64,000 bases of DNA. Origin: Streptomyces griseicoloratus (GTDB lineage Bacteria; Actinomycetota; Actinomycetes; Streptomycetales; Streptomycetaceae). Each line of letters opens with the position of its first letter. Position 1 is the stretch's first letter. The stretch lies in the NCBI RefSeq assembly GCF_014534645.1, contig NZ_JACVQF010000168.1, positions 124,001 to 188,000 of the forward strand. The letters run 5' to 3'. Shown piece after piece: positions 1-8,029 of the stretch. The notes below the pieces were generated by a model, which saw only the letters and a list, made by a program, of their open reading frames with translations, ran no database searches and was not told the origin of the DNA. A program made the position numbers and the translations under genes.

Positions 1-198
1 CGTGAACAGCGCGCTGGGCAGGCCCGCGAGGTCGGTGGACCCGAGCATGTCCTGCGCGAGCAGGGCTCCGACGGTGATGCCGGCCGCGAGCCCCGCTCCG
101 CTGAGGATCTGGCCGGCGACCAGGACGGTCAGGACGCGGCGCTGAGCTTCGGAGGCAGGGGGTGTACCGACGGGGGTGGCTGAGGCGGGGCCAGTCAC
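1..198 (-). CDS. MFS transporter, N-terminal fragment cut by the window edge
   Basis: The minus strand is open from a GTG at 198 to the window edge and encodes 66 residues. A polar Thr/Pro/Ala-rich tail is followed by a hydrophobic first transmembrane segment (VLTVLVAGQILSGAGLAAG) and then ITVGALLAQDMLGSTDLAG, the pattern of the first helix and loop of a 12-TM major facilitator. Substrate unknown. The frame stays open upstream of the GTG into the degenerate segment at 236-490, so the true start is not certain. The body of the gene lies outside the window. Confidence 0.7.
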   Translation of the reverse strand, partial: MTGPASATPVGTPPASEAQRRVLTVLVAGQILSGAGLAAGITVGALLAQDMLGSTDLAGLPSALFT

Positions 199-235
199 AG
201 GGGCGCTCTTCTCGTTGCGGGGGGCCGAGCTACGG

Positions 236-490
236 GTTGTCGACGACGAGGTGTCCGGCGGAAGCGCGCGGCCGAGGTCGCCTGAACGTACCTCACCGGT
301 CCACTGGTCGTGCCGGTACTCGTGGTTGATGAGCGCGGTGAGCAAGGAGAGGCGACGACGGCGAGTTGGTCCGGTGCCGTGACCTTCCCGGAGGCGATGG
401 CGCGCATGTGGGAGTGGACGCACTCGGCGACGGTGTCACGGAAGGCGGTGAGCCGCTCGACGGTGGACAGACCGTGGCGGATCCGGACCG
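236..490 (-). pseudogene. frameshifted remnant between an ABC exporter and an MFS gene
   Basis: Directly after the stop of the ABC exporter, one minus-strand frame reads as plausible protein (STVERLTAFRDTVAECVHSH, then AIASGKVTAPDQLAVVAS). At about 355-365 it degenerates, while the +1 frame picks up protein-like sequence (LLTALINHEYRHDQWTGEV) and runs in frame into the MFS start. The first part has no ATG, GTG or TTG near its beginning. The simplest reading is a small soluble or regulatory protein that lost its start and was frameshifted. Family not recognised. Confidence 0.35.
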
Positions 491-491
491 A

Positions 492-2387
492 TCACGGCCC
501 CGTGTTCGTCGGTGCCTGTGATGCCGGTCCGGTCGGCCCCGGCAGCCCGTTGAGACCGGCCTTCGGCATCTCCTCCCCGGGACACGGCTCGGCGTCCTCG
601 CCGAGGAAGCCGCCCGACTGGTGCTGCCACAGCTTGGCGTAGGCGCCGTCCGCGGCGAGCAGTTCCTCGTGCGTGCCCTGCTCGACGACGCTTCCGCGGT
701 CCAGGACGACGAGACGGTCCATACCGGCGACGGTGCTCAGCCGGTGGGCGACCACGAGGGCCGTCCGTCCCTCCATCAGCCGCCACAGGGCGTCCTGGAC
801 GAGGATCTCGCTCTCCGAGTCCAGCGCGCTGGTCGCCTCGTCGAGCAGCAGGATCGGGGCGTCGCGCAGGATGGCCCTGGCGAGGGCGACACGTTGGCGC
901 TGGCCGCCCGACAGTTTCACGCCCCTCTCCCCGACCAGAGTGGCGAAGCCCTCGGGGAGCTGATCGGCGAACTCCGTAACGTGCGCGGCCGCGGCCGCCG
1001 CTCGGATCTCGGCCTCGGTGGCGCCGGGCCGGGCGAAGGCGATGTTGTCCCGCAGGCTGCGGTGGAACATCGCGGGTTCCTGCGGGACGTAGGCGATCAG
1101 TGAGCGCAGGTCGGCCTGGCGCAGCCGGCTGATGTCCTGACCGCCGACCAGGACGCGTCCGGCGTCGATGTCCGCCATCCGCAGCAGGAGTCGGGTGAGT
1201 GTGGTCTTGCCGCCCCCGGACCGGCCGACCAGACCGATCCGCGCGCCGGCGGGGACGTCCAGGTCGAGGCCCTCGAAGATCGGCTTCGCGCCCGCGTGGG
1301 CGAAGGTCACCGACTCGAAGCGGATGCCGGTGTCCCGCGGCGCGAGCGGTTCGGGTTCGGCCGCGTCCAGCACGGTGGGCGGGTCCAGCAGCAGCTCCGT
1401 GAACTGCGCGGCCTCGGTCATGGAGCTTTCCAGACGCCGGTAGATCTGGTTGAACTCGAACATGATCTGGGTCGCGTTGGAGTAGTAGGTGAAAGCGACG
1501 ACGATCTCCTCCACCCCCTGGCCCGGGCCCCCGAAGGCGATGGCGACGAACAGGCCCAGCACGTTGGTCAGCACGGACATGGGGGCGACCAGAGTGTCGA
1601 CGCGCAGATTGCCGTAGTCCCACGACTTCAACGTCAGGCGCCGGGATTCCGCGACGCGCCTGCGGTGTTCCTCGGCCTCCCTGCGCTCGGCGGCGAACGC
1701 CCGGATGGTCTCCATGTTCGTGAGGCTGTCGGCGACGTGGCCGGAGACCCGGGCGATCGCCGCCTCCCGGTCGTTGACGAGCGCCTGACGGCGGCGGACG
1801 AGGGGTGCGGCGGCCACCACGGTCAGAGCGATCATCAGGAGCAGGCCGGCGACGAGCAGCGGTTCGTAGTGCCAGAGCACGACGGCGCCGAACACCAACG
1901 GCACGAGGCTGCCCACGATCCGGTACGTCACCGTGTCGACGAAGTCCTCGAAACGCCTGCCGAAGCTCAGCACCCGTTTCGTTAGGGAGCCGGCGAAGTT
2001 GTCGTGGAAGAACGCCGCGTCCTTGGCGAGGAGTTCGTCCATGCCGAGCACGTACAGGTGCTCCATGCCGAGGGCGTCCACGCGGTTCAGGCAGTGCTGC
2101 CCGATCCGCCACACGGTCTCGGCGAGCAGCAGCACCGCACCGAAGCCCAGCACGTACGGCAGCGCCGCAGCGAGGGTGAGACCACCGTCGTCGGCGGCCT
2201 GCCCCGCCAGTTTGGCGACCAGCAGGGGGGCGACGTAGCGGATGCCGATGTTGCCCACGGCCGGCAGCAGCAGGGCGGGCAGGGCCAGGCGTCGTAGTCG
2301 GAACAGTTCCCGGCCGTAGCGGCGCAGCGCGAGAACGACCGCGCCCCTGGCCGGCGCCTGCCCCTGCGTGTCTGTTGTCGCCATCAC
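492..2387 (-). CDS. ABC exporter half-transporter (permease-ATPase fusion)
   Basis: The 631-aa protein is an MsbA/LmrA-type half-exporter that should act as a homodimer or with a partner half-transporter in the membrane. About six hydrophobic segments fill residues 20-310. A full nucleotide-binding domain follows, with Walker A GRSGGGKTTL, the Q-loop region AYVPQEPAMFH, signature LSGGQRQRVALARA, Walker B ILLLDEATSALDSE and the switch His in VVAHRLS. Walker A reads SGGGKT instead of the usual SGSGKS. The start is GTG followed at once by ATG, behind a GGGGG stretch that is a weak ribosome site. The polar C-terminal tail after VEQGTHEELLAADG is longer than usual. Substrate not predictable; lipids, peptides or drugs are all possible. 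Confidence 0.92.
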   Translation of the reverse strand: MMATTDTQGQAPARGAVVLALRRYGRELFRLRRLALPALLLPAVGNIGIRYVAPLLVAKLAGQAADDGGLTLAAALPYVLGFGAVLLLAETVWRIGQHCLNRVDALGMEHLYVLGMDELLAKDAAFFHDNFAGSLTKRVLSFGRRFEDFVDTVTYRIVGSLVPLVFGAVVLWHYEPLLVAGLLLMIALTVVAAAPLVRRRQALVNDREAAIARVSGHVADSLTNMETIRAFAAERREAEEHRRRVAESRRLTLKSWDYGNLRVDTLVAPMSVLTNVLGLFVAIAFGGPGQGVEEIVVAFTYYSNATQIMFEFNQIYRRLESSMTEAAQFTELLLDPPTVLDAAEPEPLAPRDTGIRFESVTFAHAGAKPIFEGLDLDVPAGARIGLVGRSGGGKTTLTRLLLRMADIDAGRVLVGGQDISRLRQADLRSLIAYVPQEPAMFHRSLRDNIAFARPGATEAEIRAAAAAAHVTEFADQLPEGFATLVGERGVKLSGGQRQRVALARAILRDAPILLLDEATSALDSESEILVQDALWRLMEGRTALVVAHRLSTVAGMDRLVVLDRGSVVEQGTHEELLAADGAYAKLWQHQSGGFLGEDAEPCPGEEMPKAGLNGLPGPTGPASQAPTNTGP

Positions 2388-2499
2388 ACCCCCGGAGGTC
2401 GGAATTCGGAAGTTTCCCGTCGAACGATGGCGCCAGTCCAGGCATTTACCGCGGATGGGCGATAACCGGACACCGCTGTGCCGCTTGTAGCCTGCCCGG

Positions 2500-3153
2500 G
2501 TGTCACGTTTCGAAGATTCAGATGTGCTGGTGAGCGGCGACCACGTGCGTGAGGCCGTCGCTCACTGTGTCAAGACGCTTTCCGGTGTTCCGTCGGCCCA
2601 GTGGCGTGTTCCTGCCGGTGACCTGGAATGGACGTGCTGGGAGACCCTCGAACACCTGGCGGACGACCTGCTCACCTATGCGCTGCGGTTCGGGCTCGCG
2701 AAGCCGATGGACGTCCGGCGTGTGCCGCTGCGCCTGTCCAGGGACCGTGAGGACGGGCCGGAGAACGTCATCTTCGGTGACGCGGCGGCGGGACCGGACG
2801 GGCTGCTGACGGTCGTCGAGGCGTGCGGGGGTCTGCTCGCGACCGTCGTGGACCACGCCTCCCCCACGGTGCTGGCCCCGCATGTGTTCGGTGCCTCGGA
2901 CCCGGAGGGGTTCGCGGCGATGGGCGTCGTCGAAACCCTCGTCCACACCTACGACATCGCCCGGGGCGTACAGCGCGACGGGGCCCCGCCGGAGCAGCTG
3001 AGCCGTCGTGTTCTCGTACGGCTCTTCCCGGACGTCGACATCGCCGACGACGCCTCGTCCACCTTGCTGTGGGCCACCGGCCGCATCGGGACGCCGGAGC
3101 GGCCCCGCCGCTCGGCCTGGCGCTGGTACGGAGCACCTCGCGGGTCCCGGTGA
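2500..3153 (+). CDS. DinB/MDMPI-like metal-binding domain protein
   Basis: The 217-aa soluble protein has the four-helix architecture of the DinB_2 / mycothiol-dependent maleylpyruvate isomerase N-terminal superfamily. It has an early Trp-rich helix (AQWRVPAGDLEWTCWETLEH), a central His in the TLEHLADD helix, and ETLVHTYDIARG, which provides a further candidate metal ligand. Members are thiol-dependent transferases or isomerases, and many have no known substrate. The GTG start has no Shine-Dalgarno sequence. Instead TAGCCT sits at 2488-2493, six bases before the start, the usual spacing of a -10 box for a leaderless Streptomyces mRNA. It is divergent from the ABC exporter. Confidence 0.75.
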   Translation: MSRFEDSDVLVSGDHVREAVAHCVKTLSGVPSAQWRVPAGDLEWTCWETLEHLADDLLTYALRFGLAKPMDVRRVPLRLSRDREDGPENVIFGDAAAGPDGLLTVVEACGGLLATVVDHASPTVLAPHVFGASDPEGFAAMGVVETLVHTYDIARGVQRDGAPPEQLSRRVLVRLFPDVDIADDASSTLLWATGRIGTPERPRRSAWRWYGAPRGSR

Positions 3154-3253
3154 GCCTCAGGTGAGTACAGGGAGATTCAAGGGAAATTCAGTTGTCCCGC
3201 CGTCGGGAGGCCGCTGAAGATGATCACGTAAGACCACGACATTGCGAGGCCCC

Positions 3254-4789
3254 ATGCACGTCACCGTTCCCACCTCGGCAGGCCGGATCCGCGGACAGTG
3301 GAAGGGTGAGGTGGCGGCCTTCGCCGGGATCCCCTACGCGGCGCCGCCGTTCGGTCCGCGGCGCCTGCTGCCTCCGCGGCCGCCACAGCCGTGGGCGGGG
3401 GTGCGCGACGCTCTCGTGCCCGGCCCCGCCGCGCCCCAGCCCGGCTATCTCCCGGCGATGGCCGGCCTGCTGGAAGAAGCGGCGAGCCCGGGCGAGGACT
3501 GCCTGAACCTCAACGTGTGGACGCCGGCCCCGGGCCGCACCGGAGGCCGGCTTCCGGTCATGGTGTGGATCCACGGCGGGGCGTTCCGCAACGGATCCGG
3601 TTCTCTCCCCTCCTACGACGGAGCGCGGCTGGCCGCCGACGGCGTCGTCTGCGTCACCCTCAACTACCGGCTCGGGGCGGAGGGGTTCCTCCTGCTCCCC
3701 GACGGCACGTCCAACCTCGGCCTCCTCGACCAGATCGCCGCGCTGGAGTGGGTCCGCGACAACATCGCCGGGTTCGGCGGCGACCCGGACAACGTCACCG
3801 TCTTCGGCCAGTCCGCCGGTGCCATCGGCATCACCGCCCTCATGACCATGCCGCGGGCCCGGGGACTGTTCCGACGGGCGATCACGCAGAGCGGTGGCGG
3901 CCACCACAGCCACCCCGAGGACGTCGCCCGACGCGTCACCGAGCGGCTGGCGGCCCTCGCCGGTGCGGAGCCGACACGCGAGGGGCTGGCCGCCGTACCG
4001 CCGGATCGGCTCATCGCCGCCGAAGGCGCGCTGGGCCGGGAGATCGCGCAGGCCACCGACCCCGGGCAGTGGGGGGAATCAGCGGGCGGCGGCACCACCG
4101 TGCTGCCCGTGGTGGACGGGAACACCCTGCCCCGGCGTCCGATCGACGCACTCGCCGGCGGAGCGGGGCGGGACGTCGATCTGCTCACCGGCACGACCAG
4201 CGACGAATTCCGCCTCTTCCTCGTCCCGTTGGGCATCGGTGCGAGGATCACCGACGAGGTGCTGACCGGCTTCCTCGCCGGACTCGGCCTCGATCCCGCC
4301 GAGGCCCGCAGGGTCTACACGGCGGCGCACCCCGGGGCGACTCCGGGCGACCTGCTGTCCGCGGCCATGAGCGACCACGCCTACCGCATTCCGGCGCTCC
4401 GGGTGGCCGAGTACCGCGCCGCGCACGGAGCGGACACCTTCGTGTACGAGTTCGCCCGGCCCTCACCCGCGCTCGGTGGCGCCCTCGGCGCCTGCCACAT
4501 GGCGGAGATCGGTTTCGTCTTCGGCAACCTCGCCGGCCCGCTCACCGGCCCCGGCGCCCCGCAGGAGCTCTCCGACCTCGTACGCGGGGCCTGGATCTCC
4601 TTCGCCCGCACCGGATCCCCCACCGCCACCGGCACTCCCGTCGGCGGACTGCCGCACTGGCCCCCTTACGCCGGACACGGATCCGTCATGCGTCTGGGCG
4701 ACGGTGCGCCCCGCGTGGCCGAGGACGCCGCGGCGGATGAACGCAGGCTGTGGCACCACCTGCGCCGGGCCGCACCCGGCACTGCCTGA
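3254..4789 (+). CDS. type-B carboxylesterase (PnbA-like)
   Basis: This is a carboxylesterase/para-nitrobenzyl-esterase family serine hydrolase of 511 aa from the ATG, the family's usual length. Visible hallmarks are GIPYAAPPFG near the N-terminus, EDCLNLNVWTP, the oxyanion stretch VMVWIHGGAF, the nucleophile elbow FGQSAGAIG, the acid in GTTSDEFRLF and the histidine in GACHMAEIGFVFGN. The nucleophile motif is GQSAGA rather than the common GESAGG. An upstream in-frame TTG at 3242 exists, but the ATG at 3254 is preceded by GAGG with better spacing. No signal peptide is seen, so it is probably cytoplasmic. Natural ester substrate unknown. Confidence 0.93.
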   Translation: MHVTVPTSAGRIRGQWKGEVAAFAGIPYAAPPFGPRRLLPPRPPQPWAGVRDALVPGPAAPQPGYLPAMAGLLEEAASPGEDCLNLNVWTPAPGRTGGRLPVMVWIHGGAFRNGSGSLPSYDGARLAADGVVCVTLNYRLGAEGFLLLPDGTSNLGLLDQIAALEWVRDNIAGFGGDPDNVTVFGQSAGAIGITALMTMPRARGLFRRAITQSGGGHHSHPEDVARRVTERLAALAGAEPTREGLAAVPPDRLIAAEGALGREIAQATDPGQWGESAGGGTTVLPVVDGNTLPRRPIDALAGGAGRDVDLLTGTTSDEFRLFLVPLGIGARITDEVLTGFLAGLGLDPAEARRVYTAAHPGATPGDLLSAAMSDHAYRIPALRVAEYRAAHGADTFVYEFARPSPALGGALGACHMAEIGFVFGNLAGPLTGPGAPQELSDLVRGAWISFARTGSPTATGTPVGGLPHWPPYAGHGSVMRLGDGAPRVAEDAAADERRLWHHLRRAAPGTA

Positions 4790-4847
4790 GCCCGTGTGAC
4801 GTGCGACCTCCCGGGTACCTGGGCGGAGGTGTCGAAGGGAGGCCGAC

Positions 4848-5555
4848 ATGCCGGCACGCATTTTCGACCGGCAGGAGGTGTTCCGCCTCGTCGAGCAGGA
4901 CCTGGCCCAGCTGGTCGAGGTGCTGCCGAGACAGGCGTACGAGCAGGTGCACCTGCCGGGAGCGATCAACATCGGTCTGCGCGACCTGGACGAGGAGGCA
5001 CCGCGGCGGCTGGACGCCGAGCGGCCCGTCATCGTCTACTGCGCCGACGAACTGTGCGACCTGAGCCCACGGGCCGCCGCACGGCTGCGCCGGCTCGGTT
5101 TCCGTCAGGTGTACGACTACGTGCCCGGCAAGGCGGACTGGCTGGCCGCCGGCCTGCCCAGGGAGGGCGAAGCGGCGGACACGGCCCTGGCCGGGGACGT
5201 CGCCGACCGGAACGTACCCCTGTGCACCCTCGACCAACCGCTCGACGACGTGGTGGACATGCTCGACGAGACGGGCCGCCGGGCGGCGGTGGTGGTCGAC
5301 GACGACCAGGTGGTCATGGGACTCGTCCGCCACCGGGAAGCGGCCGGCCACACCGGCGGCACCGTCGGTGACACCATGCGGCCGGGGCCGGTGACGGTCC
5401 GGGCCGACCAGCCGCTGCCCCCTCTCCTGGAACGCATGACGCAGACGGGGACGGCCGCCGTCCCGGTCACCGACCCCGAAGGGCGCCTCCTCGGCCTCCT
5501 GGAACGCGACGACGCCGAGCACGCCGTCGCCCGGCGCGAGGCCATGGTCCACTGA
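4848..5555 (+). CDS. rhodanese and CBS-domain protein
   Basis: The 235-aa cytosolic protein has an N-terminal rhodanese domain (about residues 1-105) with the persulfide-loop cysteine in VIVYCADELCD and the usual HLPGAINI before it. A C-terminal pair of CBS motifs follows (about 115-225), with GRRAAVVVDDDQVVMGLV and TGTAAVPVTDPEGRLLGLL. Rhodanese domains move sulfane sulfur or are inactive regulatory folds; CBS pairs bind adenosyl nucleotides. Such combinations are common uncharacterised stress proteins in Streptomyces. GGGAGG precedes the ATG. A GC-rich hairpin follows the stop codon, so this is probably a single-gene unit. Confidence 0.88.
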   Translation: MPARIFDRQEVFRLVEQDLAQLVEVLPRQAYEQVHLPGAINIGLRDLDEEAPRRLDAERPVIVYCADELCDLSPRAAARLRRLGFRQVYDYVPGKADWLAAGLPREGEAADTALAGDVADRNVPLCTLDQPLDDVVDMLDETGRRAAVVVDDDQVVMGLVRHREAAGHTGGTVGDTMRPGPVTVRADQPLPPLLERMTQTGTAAVPVTDPEGRLLGLLERDDAEHAVARREAMVH

Positions 5556-5581
5556 GGCCGCCCGGGGCGGACCGGGCGGCC
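5556..5581 (+). terminator. GC hairpin after the rhodanese-CBS gene
   Basis: A 10-bp perfect stem (GGCCGCCCGG with CCGGGCGGCC) and a 6-base loop begin at the first base after the TGA. There is no T-tract, as is usual for Streptomyces terminators. Confidence 0.6.
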
Positions 5582-5640
5582 GTGGAGGCGCGGCATCACC
5601 CCGAGCCCATGAACGCAAGGACACACGGAAGGCGAAGACC

Positions 5641-6072
5641 ATGCCCGCCACGCACCCGCCCGACTTCGAGCACGCCATCCACACCGCGAACATCTGGCTC
5701 AAAGCGGTGGCGGAGGCCCTGGGGACGGAGGACCGTCACTTCGCCCACCGGGTCCTGCGCGCCTGGCTGCACACGTTCCGCGACAGGCTCACCGTCGACG
5801 TGGCCGCCCACTTCGCCGCACAGCTCCCGGAACTGCTGCGGGGCGCCTACTACGACGGCTGGAGCCCGAGTTCCGTACCCGTCCGCTATGACCGCGACGG
5901 CTATGTGAACCGCTTCGTCCAGGAGGCCAAGGTCTCCGCGGAGGACGCTCCCGGGATGGCCGCCACCGTCACCACCGTCGTGAAGGAGCACGTCTCGCCC
6001 GGGACCCTGGAGTCGGCGCTGGAACAGCTCCCGCACGACATCCGTGCCCTGCTCCTCCAGCCGGCCGCCTGA
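5641..6072 (+). CDS. DUF2267 family protein
   Basis: The 143-aa acidic helical protein matches the DUF2267 pattern: NIWLKAVAEALG, then a region with FAHRVLRAWLHTFRDRLT, LPELLRGAYYDGW, and a C-terminal repeat-like half ending LEQLPHDIRALL. The family has no proven biochemical role and is often found near stress genes (CBS, rhodanese, universal stress proteins), as here. A second DUF2267 gene lies at 7400-7792. The ATG follows GGAAGGCGAAGACC, which is an adequate ribosome site. Confidence 0.85.
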   Translation: MPATHPPDFEHAIHTANIWLKAVAEALGTEDRHFAHRVLRAWLHTFRDRLTVDVAAHFAAQLPELLRGAYYDGWSPSSVPVRYDRDGYVNRFVQEAKVSAEDAPGMAATVTTVVKEHVSPGTLESALEQLPHDIRALLLQPAA

Positions 6073-6082
6073 CCGGAGCCCG

Positions 6083-6721
6083 GTGAACCGCTGGCTGCGG
6101 CTGACACTTCTCGGTGTGGGGGCGATGAACTCGCCCCGGTACGCCCCGGCGGGCCTGCTGCTGCGCTGCGCGGGGTACCGGGTGGCCTTCGACGGCGGAC
6201 CCGGGGCCGAACCGCCGCCCGGACGGCTGGACGCGTGGCTGGTGACCGACGAGAGTGCCGAGCTGAAGTCGGTGCTGCGGCGGCGGGCCTCCGTACGGGG
6301 CCTGCAGACGCGCGCCGGCGATCTGGAGATCGGCGGTGTCCGGGTGCGCTGCTGTCCCGTGGTGCACACGTCGCACCCCGCGTACGGGTACCGCGTGGAA
6401 GCCGGGAACTCGGTGGTGGTCTGGGCGCCGGAGTTCTGGGACTTCCCTGCCTGGGCGGCGGGGGCGGACCTGATGTTCGCCGAGGCGGCGGCCTGGGACC
6501 GGCCGATACGGTTCCGGGGCGGGGTGGGCGGCCACGCGAGTGTCCGCGCCGTCGCCGAGCTGGCCGTGCACCACCGCGTGCGGCGCCTGGTCTACGCCCA
6601 TATCGGCCGCCCCAGCCTGCGGGCGATGGACGCCGGGCTGAAGCCGCCCGCCGGCGAGTGGGGCGTCGAAGGCCGCACGTACTCCGTCTGCTTCACCGCA
6701 TCGGCGCCGAGCCGGGCCTGA
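6083..6721 (+). CDS. degenerate metallo-beta-lactamase-fold protein
   Basis: The 212-aa protein resembles MBL-fold hydrolases of the ribonuclease Z/PhnP type: LTLLGVGAMNSP at the N-terminus, the core VVHTSHPAYGYRVE, and GGHASVRAVAELA followed by VRRLVYAHIGRPSLRAMD. The canonical HxHxDH metal motif is missing; the matching stretch reads AWLVTDESAE. Zinc hydrolase activity is therefore doubtful, unless His residues later in the chain suffice. The GTG start follows GGAG five bases upstream and 10 bp after the DUF2267 stop, so the two are probably cotranscribed. The stop codon lies in a 19-bp tandem repeat. Confidence 0.7.
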   Translation: MNRWLRLTLLGVGAMNSPRYAPAGLLLRCAGYRVAFDGGPGAEPPPGRLDAWLVTDESAELKSVLRRRASVRGLQTRAGDLEIGGVRVRCCPVVHTSHPAYGYRVEAGNSVVVWAPEFWDFPAWAAGADLMFAEAAAWDRPIRFRGGVGGHASVRAVAELAVHHRVRRLVYAHIGRPSLRAMDAGLKPPAGEWGVEGRTYSVCFTASAPSRA

Positions 6722-6769
6722 TGTGCCTAGCCGGGCCTTACGTGCCGAGCCGGGCCTGATGTGCCGAGC
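6706..6769 (+). repeat. 19-bp tandem repeat, three copies plus a partial fourth
   Basis: Units start at 6706, 6725 and 6744 with consensus GCCGAGCCGGGCCTGATGT; the partial unit at 6763 is GCCGAGC. Copy 1 contains the last codons and stop of the MBL-fold gene, so this looks like slippage of a gene 3' end into the convergent intergenic gap. Confidence 0.9.
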
Positions 6770-6790
6770 AGACGAGCAGCCCCGCCGCGG

Positions 6791-7386
6791 CTACGCGGAC
6801 TCGGCGCCCGGCAGCGGTTCGAGGCTGGTCACCGCGTACTCGATCCGGACCTCGTCGGCCAGTTTCAGCGCGCCCATGAACGCGCTGTACGGCTTGATGC
6901 CGAAGGCGGACTGGGTGACGGTGGCCCAGCCGCAGACCATGCCGTCGCCGTCGCTGCCCCCGTGCACGGTGACCGGACGGGTCCGGCCCTTGATCGTGAG
7001 GTCCCCGGTGATCTCGAACTCCGCGGGCGTTCCGGTGATGCTCGTGGAGCGGAAGGTGATGGTGGGGTGCTCCCCGGTGTCCAGCAGCGCCTCGCTCGTC
7101 AGCAGCCGCTCGATCTGCGCCTTGTCGGCGTCGCTGAGGGGTTTGAGTCCCCGGTGCCCTCCCGGACGCTCAGCGCCCCGGTCTCGACCGTCACGGTCAC
7201 CGACGACTTCCCCGGCTCGCTCGCGACGACCACCGCGTTGCCGGACCACCGGGTCGCCTCGATGGTGAGGTCGTGCCCGGCCTTCCGGCCGAGACCCGCG
7301 CGGCTGGTCCTGACCAGCAGACGGCCGGCCGGCGCTCCGAAGCCGTAGGTTCCGTCACTCACTTTCCCGGGTCCGGCGGCAGGCAC
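6791..7386 (-). pseudogene. YceI family protein, split by a one-base frameshift
   Basis: Two overlapping minus frames together make one YceI-like lipocalin-fold protein. The 5' part, from a GTG at 7386, gives SDGTYGFGAPAGRLLVRTS through VTVTVETGALSVREGTG. The 3' part resumes as GLKPLSDADKAQIERLL and ends with the family's typical SAFGIKPYSAFMGALKLAD. The break is at a run of four G on the coding strand (7149-7152). One extra G would restore a continuous 198-aa reading frame, the normal family length. YceI proteins bind isoprenoids or amphiphiles. No signal peptide is visible, as is common for Streptomyces members. Either a sequencing error in a homopolymer or a true lesion. It lies 13 bp downstream of the DUF2267 gene and may be cotranscribed with it. 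Confidence 0.8.
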
Positions 7387-7399
7387 GGCGTCTCACCCC

Positions 7400-7792
7400 T
7401 CAGGCCAGTTCCGCATGGCCGAGCAGCTCGGCGTAAGCGGTCGGCAGCTGGCTGATGAGCCTGTTCAGCTCGCCGCCGGAGATCGTCTGCGCCAGTACCG
7501 TGAGCACCGCTTCCGCGTGGGCGTGGGCGGCCTCCTCGTCGTCCCCGGTGATCTCGGCCACCCGCCGGACGAACTCCTGGACGCCCCAGGACCTGCCCGG
7601 ACCGGCGTCGGCCGCGTCCACGAGCACTTCGGCGAGCTCGATCGGGAGCTGGTCGGCGAGGTGGTTCGCGGCGACGGGCTGCAGGCGTTCACCGAGGGTG
7701 GAGAGCACGGCTTCGGTGACGCCCAGCACCTCCGAGGTGTCGCCGTACTCGCCCCGCTCGCGCACGGCAGCCAGGAATTCCCGGTACGTCAT
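7400..7792 (-). CDS. DUF2267 family protein (second copy)
   Basis: The 130-aa protein starts at the ATG 7792 after GGAGGGAGCAGGCG. MTYREFLAAVRERGEYGD at the start and LGERLQPVAANHLADQLPI and LISQLPTAYAELLG later show the two-lobed DUF2267 fold. Unknown function. Frames reading further upstream in the same phase cross the divergent promoter and are not used. It precedes the frameshifted YceI gene and is divergent from the erythromycin-esterase gene. Confidence 0.85.
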   Translation of the reverse strand: MTYREFLAAVRERGEYGDTSEVLGVTEAVLSTLGERLQPVAANHLADQLPIELAEVLVDAADAGPGRSWGVQEFVRRVAEITGDDEEAAHAHAEAVLTVLAQTISGGELNRLISQLPTAYAELLGHAELA

Positions 7793-8029
7793 CGCCTGCT
7801 CCCTCCGTCGCTCCGTCACTTCCCAGGCCCGGCAGAGGCCGCCGCCGGCCCGAACCGGCGCCCGCACGCACTGCCGGCCCGCTCTGCCACCGGGTCCCCC
7901 CGGACGGCACCGGCAACCGGGTGTCTTCTGCCGCCGTCGCCCCTCCGGGGGCCGGCGTCCGGCCGCCGTACGGTTTCGGGGTGCGGCACCGCGGGGACCC
8001 GGGTCGCACCCTGCGGAAGGGGGACGGCC

